Shown here piece by piece: positions 59,635 through 64,000 of a DNA stretch of 64,000 bases. Under the pieces are notes generated by a model. That model was not told the origin of the DNA, did no database searches, and saw nothing but the letters and a program-made list of their open reading frames with translations. This stretch comes from Kurthia sibirica (GTDB taxonomy: Bacteria > Bacillota > Bacilli > Bacillales_A > Planococcaceae): NCBI RefSeq assembly GCF_003143975.1, contig NZ_QFVR01000005.1, forward strand, positions 62,001 to 126,000, given 5' to 3'. Positions within the stretch are counted from its first letter, which is position 1. The number at the start of each line of letters is the position of its first letter. The position numbers were made by a program, and so were the translations under genes.

Positions 59635-61272
59635 TTATTTTTGTTTGTATTCTAAAACGGCTTTTGCCACATTGGATGCATGGTCTCCAACGCGTTCTAA
59701 ATTTGAAATAATATCAGCAAAAACTATACCTGCAGCTGGTGTACATAGCCCTTCATTCATACGATGGATATGACGTTTTCGTAATTTACGTTCAAGCATA
59801 TCAATATTGTCTTCCATTGATAACACTTCTAACGCTGCTTTAATATTAGTATTTTCAAAGGCATCAATTGCAGCCAGTACCGTATCAATTGTATAATCGA
59901 ACATCTCGTAAATCTCTTCTCTCGCTACTTCGCTTAATACGAGTCGATGACGATCCTTATATTCAATTAATTCAACAAGATTTTCTACATGATCTCCTAT
60001 ACGTTCAAAATCACGAATTAAATCCAAAAGCATAACATGTTCAATTGAATCGGCCGTTGATAAAGAGCGTTTTGAAATGGCGACTAAAAACTCTGTTATT
60101 CGATTGTCTAGTGTATTAATGGCGACCTCTAATTGCATCGTTGCTGCTGCATCTTCTGTTTTTTTCGATTGTAAAAATAATCGGGCATGACGCAACCCTT
60201 CGACGCTGTAATTCCCCATCTTAACGATTTCATCCTTCGCTTGGGCTAACGCTAAATTAGGTGATTTTTCGATAATTGAGTAATCAAAATTTTGATCATT
60301 CATCGAAATTGTCATATCTTCTTTACCTGGTATAATTTTCGTTACAATATAGGCCCATACACCAATAAGTGGTAATTGAATTAGCGTATTAACAATATTA
60401 AATATACCATGTGCAAAAGCGATTTCCATTTTAGGTTCCAATGCCCATGAAGCAGTCAGTGTCGTTAGTAACGCTATGAATGGCGTTAATAATAACATGA
60501 AAATAATCGTACCAAACACATTAAATAACACATGTGTTGCCGCAGCTCTTTTCGCAGAAATACTAGCACCTAAAGAGGCTAATATTACCGTGATTGTCGT
60601 ACCAATATTATCTCCAAAAAGAACGGGTAATGCACCCTTTAAATCAATTAAGCCATCGGCATATAAACCTTGTAAAATACCAATTGTTGCACTCGAAGAC
60701 TGTACGATGAATGTAAACACGGTTCCGACGACGACGCCCAGTGTTGCATGTTCACTCATTGATAACATCATATCAGTAAAAACTGGTGCATCTCTCAGTG
60801 GTGCCATACCGTCACTCATTAAATTGAGTCCGACAAACAATCCACCAAAACCAAAAATAATTTGGCCGATATTTTGCACATTATTTTGTTTGAAGAAAAA
60901 TAACATGACCGCTCCTAATGCTAAAATCGGAAAGGCATATTCACCTACATCAATACCGATAATAAAGGCCGTCACAGTTGTACCAATATTTGCTCCCATA
61001 ATGACACCTATAGATTGTCTCAGGGTCATAAAACCAGCGGAAACAAGACCAACAGCAATTACTGTTGTACCCGAACTCGATTGGATTAATGCTGTAACAA
61101 ATATCCCGACTAAAATTCCTTTTATGGGATTTGTTGTAAAGCGATCTAATAATGACCTTAAACGGTCTCCTGCTGCTTTTTGCAAGCCATCCCCCATAAA
61201 TTTAATGGCGAATAAAAATAAACCAAGCCCGCCTAAAAATTGAAAGATCATTTGCTGATAGTTTAATTCCAT
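59635..61272 (-). CDS. Na/phosphate symporter with PhoU-like domain
   Basis: 545 residues. The membrane part (about 1-310) has the duplicated NptA/Na_Pi_cotrans motif: IQSSSGTTVIAVGLV in the first half and VQSSSATIGILQGL in the second. The C-terminal cytosolic part (about 340-540) is a PhoU-like helical domain. It should carry phosphate or a related anion coupled to sodium. AGGAG lies 6 bp before the ATG. Last gene of a three-gene minus-strand operon with short spacers (20 and 16 bp). Confidence 0.9.
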   Translation of the reverse strand: MELNYQQMIFQFLGGLGLFLFAIKFMGDGLQKAAGDRLRSLLDRFTTNPIKGILVGIFVTALIQSSSGTTVIAVGLVSAGFMTLRQSIGVIMGANIGTTVTAFIIGIDVGEYAFPILALGAVMLFFFKQNNVQNIGQIIFGFGGLFVGLNLMSDGMAPLRDAPVFTDMMLSMSEHATLGVVVGTVFTFIVQSSSATIGILQGLYADGLIDLKGALPVLFGDNIGTTITVILASLGASISAKRAAATHVLFNVFGTIIFMLLLTPFIALLTTLTASWALEPKMEIAFAHGIFNIVNTLIQLPLIGVWAYIVTKIIPGKEDMTISMNDQNFDYSIIEKSPNLALAQAKDEIVKMGNYSVEGLRHARLFLQSKKTEDAAATMQLEVAINTLDNRITEFLVAISKRSLSTADSIEHVMLLDLIRDFERIGDHVENLVELIEYKDRHRLVLSEVAREEIYEMFDYTIDTVLAAIDAFENTNIKAALEVLSMEDNIDMLERKLRKRHIHRMNEGLCTPAAGIVFADIISNLERVGDHASNVAKAVLEYKQK

Positions 61273-61292
61273 ACATAACTCCTAACTATGCA

Positions 61293-61916
61293 TCATGAAG
61301 AAAATGGTTTTTTCAACTGATTAAAATGATTTTTCATTTTAATTTTATAATTGTCAATTTTTTCTTTGCGCTCCGCACTGCGCTTTTCTGACAATTTTTC
61401 CTTCGCTTGACGTTTTAAATCTGCTGCAACTAAATTCGCATTTTCAACTTCTTCTTCAATAAATGCTGCATCATAACGTGTAATAAATGTGTCGTATTTA
61501 TTTAGTAACTCATCAAGTAGCGATTCATCTTCCTCTTGTGCAAGAATAATAATCGCCATATCGCCCTCTTTTAAGCGATTAGTCATCGCATTGATCAGTG
61601 ATGATTCAATTTCAATATCATCCATATCAACAAATGAGCCGATAAACGTACCAACACCAAAACCTAATAATAAACCAAAAGGTCCTGCTAAAATACCGAC
61701 TAACGCGCCAATTAATCCACCTTTTAATGTATCATCTGTTGTCGTTTCACCAGTATCTAAAGAATCAAGCAATGTAATCTTACCATCTTTCTTCTTTAAT
61801 AATACCGCTTGTGAAATAATTGTCGTTTTTCTGTCAAAATAATTATTTTTTATTTCCGTAAATGTTTGAAAAGCTTCACTTTCTACACTATTATAACTAA
61901 CAATTATATTTTCCAT
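61293..61916 (-). CDS. DUF1269-like glycine-zipper protein
   Basis: 207 residues. The middle (about 62-98, GGLIGALVGILAGPFGLLLG) is a glycine-rich hydrophobic hairpin as in DUF1269 proteins; the N-terminal region is a small alpha/beta domain and the C-terminal 50 residues are a charged helix (coiled-coil-like, rich in Lys and Glu). Function of the family is unknown; association with the membrane is inferred. GGGAGTG precedes the start. Second gene of the phosphate symporter operon. Confidence 0.75.
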   Translation of the reverse strand: MENIIVSYNSVESEAFQTFTEIKNNYFDRKTTIISQAVLLKKKDGKITLLDSLDTGETTTDDTLKGGLIGALVGILAGPFGLLLGFGVGTFIGSFVDMDDIEIESSLINAMTNRLKEGDMAIIILAQEEDESLLDELLNKYDTFITRYDAAFIEEEVENANLVAADLKRQAKEKLSEKRSAERKEKIDNYKIKMKNHFNQLKKPFSS

Positions 61917-61932
61917 AACGCTAACACTCCCA

Positions 61933-62658
61933 TTAATTAGTATTTAAATGTTTTTCTTCCAATGCTACTCGTTGACTTTCAAAATCTGCATCTGCTAAAT
62001 CAATTTCCACTATTTCCTTGGAAAGCATAGTTAATAAATCTTCTTTAATTGCCATTGTTGTTGCTGCTTCATTTGACGATAATAATTGAGTTTCTATATC
62101 GATAAAATAGTTGCGTATTCTTTTCATACGCCCCATTACTTTATGATATGTATCCCAATTTATTTTAGAAGATATACTAACAAAATCATGTTGGAGCAAA
62201 TCTTCTTGCATTGTATTTATTAAACGTTGTATTTCATCTCGCTCTGTTGCTGTAATCCGTTTGATTTTGGCATGCATAATTTGGAACTCTTTTGCTAGAT
62301 GATGATAACTTGTTTCTAATTGCCATAAATGCTGTATTAATGTTAAATCATATTCTTTCTGTTCTTCAAGCGCCTCCGCTTGTTGCATGCGTTGATCTTC
62401 TTGTTGAGTAAATCGAATCGTTTGATTTACGCCAAGTAAAGTGATGAAACCGCCTATTAGTGCTCCATAAAAAGTGAGCCAGGTCCCTTCATCTGCAGCA
62501 AACCAATTTCCATCAGGAAACCCTTTTAATTTTAAAACTATATTTGTTAAGATAACGAGTATCGCAGCAGCAATACCATAGCCTAAAAATAATCGAATTG
62601 TATAGATCCATCTTTTTGAGTTAGGCATTATTTTTTTTACTATTGGTCGCTTTGTCAC
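61933..62658 (-). CDS. Membrane protein with coiled-coil domain
   Basis: 241 residues: two hydrophobic segments (about 20-42 and 62-82) followed by a long helical region (about 88-240) with a Gln/Glu-rich coiled coil (QQEDQRMQQAEALEEQKEYD). No family recognised. Start GTG 62658 lies 8 bp after GGGGGAG; the ATG one base upstream opens a frame that stops at once. First gene of the operon ending in the Na/Pi symporter. Confidence 0.72.
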   Translation of the reverse strand: MTKRPIVKKIMPNSKRWIYTIRLFLGYGIAAAILVILTNIVLKLKGFPDGNWFAADEGTWLTFYGALIGGFITLLGVNQTIRFTQQEDQRMQQAEALEEQKEYDLTLIQHLWQLETSYHHLAKEFQIMHAKIKRITATERDEIQRLINTMQEDLLQHDFVSISSKINWDTYHKVMGRMKRIRNYFIDIETQLLSSNEAATTMAIKEDLLTMLSKEIVEIDLADADFESQRVALEEKHLNTN

Positions 62659-62707
62659 ATACTACTCCCCCTCACTACTCTCTATACCCCAATTTACTAT
62701 ACAAAAA

Positions 62708-62733
62708 AACAATATACATTTTTGTATATTGTT
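62708..62733. promoter_or_regulatory. Perfect inverted repeat
   Basis: AACAATATACA / TGTATATTGTT with a 4-bp loop, 50 bp upstream of the GTG start of the symporter operon. Operator or weak hairpin; unassigned. Confidence 0.4.
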
Positions 62734-62855
62734 AGTGAATTCTGATACTTTTATAGGTACTTTAATGAGGTCCACCTCACGCTGAACACCCTTATTCGAA
62801 AACAGCCTCTTAAAGTGACTAGACCTCTATATCCAAAATTGAAAATAAAGGTTTT

Positions 62856-63146
62856 TCAGTCAACTCCATAAGACCTTTTCTTCTTACTTTTTTTTTTATT
62901 ATGTTGTTCAAAATAATCCAATAGTTCTGTCTTTGATGGCGCTTTATTAAGGTCATCTTGTAATTCTAAACGTAATCTTGTCGTTTCTAATTTATAATTT
63001 TCATGTTTAATCTGTTCTAATTTTATTTGATTTTGTATTAATTCTTGCTCTAATTTTAATTTTTTTTCTAGATGTTTTAAGCGCGATTGATACGTATTTG
63101 TAGCCATACTTGCTACTGCAATCACCATGATCATAATCCACAGCAT
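62856..63146 (-). CDS. Membrane-anchored coiled-coil protein
   Basis: 96 residues: short N-terminal membrane segment (2-16), a heptad-rich coiled coil (about 22-68, LKHLEKKLKLEQELIQNQIK), and a very basic tail (NKKKSKKKR). Not a recognised family, though small proteins of this design are common in Bacillales. AGAGGTG precedes the ATG at 63146. It lies about 200 bp upstream of the symporter operon, with a palindrome between. Confidence 0.7.
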   Translation of the reverse strand: MLWIMIMVIAVASMATNTYQSRLKHLEKKLKLEQELIQNQIKLEQIKHENYKLETTRLRLELQDDLNKAPSKTELLDYFEQHNKKKSKKKRSYGVD

Positions 63147-63258
63147 GGAAACACCTCTTTCTATAAGTCTTAAATAACCTGTTCAATTGTTCTTATCCTT
63201 CTTCACATGTATAATCATACTATAGATTAGTAAATTAAGTGAAAAGGAAGTTATTACT

Positions 63259-63477
63259 ATGGCCCTATTTAAAGAATTAACCGATCATGAAAAGAAAGTA
63301 TATGAATATGCACTCCGCGATGAGTTTAAAGGGATGGGTATTGAATTAGCGCAACAAGATCACTATGTTAACCAAGTGATTAACGCATCTGAAGCGTGTC
63401 TCATTTATTTACGAAAAAATGGGGCGATTGCTGTATCTCGCGAAGTATTACAGCCTGACAATCGCTTTACTAAATAA
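63259..63477 (+). CDS. Small soluble protein of unknown function
   Basis: 72 residues, charged and mostly helical (ELTDHEKKVYEYALRDEFKG). No family recognised. AAAAGGAAG lies upstream of the ATG at acceptable spacing, and an intrinsic terminator follows the stop, so it is a real single-gene unit. Confidence 0.7.
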   Translation: MALFKELTDHEKKVYEYALRDEFKGMGIELAQQDHYVNQVINASEACLIYLRKNGAIAVSREVLQPDNRFTK

Positions 63478-63480
63478 CTC

Positions 63481-63528
63481 TAAACAGTAGTAACAACCTA
63501 ATTGGGCTGTTATTACTGTTTTTTTATT
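63481..63528 (+). terminator. Terminator of 72-residue protein gene
   Basis: AAACAGTAGTAACAACC pairs with GGCTGTTATTACTGTTT (two mismatches), followed by a T run. Confidence 0.85.
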
Positions 63529-63583
63529 ATATTGTTATTATACCATTTTCCTTTAAAAATGGCTGTTGCCAACGCTTACCCCT

Positions 63584-63660
63584 AACAAAAAAACCAATAA
63601 TCTCCATGACGATACACCATACATTATTTTGCTGGTAGATCGTGATGAATAAATTATTGG
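63584..63660 (-). terminator. Long hairpin terminator
   Basis: Outer arms CCAATAAT / ATTATTGG with inner ACGAT / ATCGT pairing and a long loop; seven T residues follow on the minus strand. It ends the 69-residue membrane protein gene. Confidence 0.6.
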
Positions 63661-63671
63661 TCCATCATTCT

Positions 63672-63881
63672 TTATTTAATTTGTTCTTTATAGTGTTTCG
63701 CTCTAAAGAAAAATGTAAATAGTGCAAGCACTAAACAACCTACTGCTGCTCCAAAATAAATTTTTTCATAGTTAGTTTGTTCAATAGCTGTTTTTGAAGC
63801 TGCAAATGCAGTATTTGACCCTGTGGCCATAACAAATAACACGAATAACGCCGTGCTTATTTTGCGCCATGCTTTTTTCAT
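63672..63881 (-). CDS. Small exported or membrane protein
   Basis: 69 residues with a signal-peptide-like N-terminus (KKAWRKISTALFVLFVMATG, possible cleavage after AFA) and a second hydrophobic segment near the C-terminus (about 44-60). AAGGGG lies 11 bp before the ATG. No recognised family; function unknown. Confidence 0.65.
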   Translation of the reverse strand: MKKAWRKISTALFVLFVMATGSNTAFAASKTAIEQTNYEKIYFGAAVGCLVLALFTFFFRAKHYKEQIK

Positions 63882-64000
63882 TCTAAATTATTCCCCTTTT
63901 TCATACAATGTTTCAGTGACTGATGAAAATACTCTATTTCGTCGTCATTCATCTTATTTTATCACAAAACGACTATGACTATAGCCTTCCTTTGTCTTAT

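Noticed and set aside
60476-61243. 255-codon plus-strand frame
   Set aside because: Antisense shadow of the Na/Pi symporter gene, with Pro/Asn/Ile-rich composition and no binding site.

Overview
The window looks like chromosome of an aerobic, low-GC, Gram-positive rod of the order Bacillales, probably in the Kurthia / Lysinibacillus / Planococcaceae area. This is inferred from AT-rich sequence, strong AGGAGG-type ribosome binding sites, frequent TTG and GTG starts, T-box and TPP riboswitch leaders, and Bacillus-type genes (bcrC, desK, lmrAB, a yrk-like sulfur operon, a cid-like operon). No rRNA, tRNA, CRISPR array or prophage was seen. One degraded ISL3-family transposase is present.

Layout. 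1-5.3 kb: edge-truncated metallo-beta-lactamase-fold protein, a PTS EIIC-like membrane protein, a PAS-GGDEF-EAL protein and a tyrosine recombinase. 5.9-10.8 kb: five-gene cluster resembling alicyclic acid (cyclohexanecarboxylate) degradation: BadK-like hydratase, BadI-like ring hydrolase, acyl-CoA ligase, BadH-like dehydrogenase and an SDR that has lost its catalytic triad. 11.3-13.3 kb: DUF485/ActP-type acetate symporter pair with a cre-like site in the promoter. 14.2-15.1 kb: VbhA-like antitoxin and Fic protein. 18.0-22.8 kb: trpDCFBA behind a tryptophan T-box, without trpE or trpG. 24.5-29.2 kb: degenerate ECF-sigma-like gene, an lmrAB drug-efflux cassette flanked by direct repeats, and an RsiV-like protein. 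29.4-31.2 kb: cyclophilin lipoprotein and an orphan DesK. 32.8-35.2 kb: TPP riboswitch and thiMDE. 35.5-37.6 kb: LysR regulator and cidAB-like pair. 38-41 kb: 654-residue orphan protein and an array of fifteen 21-bp tandem repeats. 41-48.5 kb: AgrA-like receiver, ribokinase, inactive-looking hydrolase, YfcC transporter, LysM/glucosaminidase, MFS protein and bcrC. 50.3-54.6 kb: yrk/cst-like persulfide operon with CsoR/CstR-type operators and two broken distal genes. 54.7-64 kb: chemoreceptor, SHOCT-like microprotein, TrmB-type regulator divergent from a TauE/SafE transporter, DinB-like protein, Na/phosphate symporter operon and small membrane proteins.

A dispersed intergenic repeat (GAGCCTGRGACAG ... 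TCTCAGGCTC ends, with an internal hairpin) occurs four times, always at the 3' end of a gene. One copy supplies the last codons and the stop of a PadR-type regulator. Most operons end in clear intrinsic terminators.

The least explained parts are the 21-bp array with its neighbouring 654-residue orphan, the alicyclic acid cluster, and several proteins that keep a fold but have lost catalytic residues. Function assignments rest on recalled family motifs; no database search was run.
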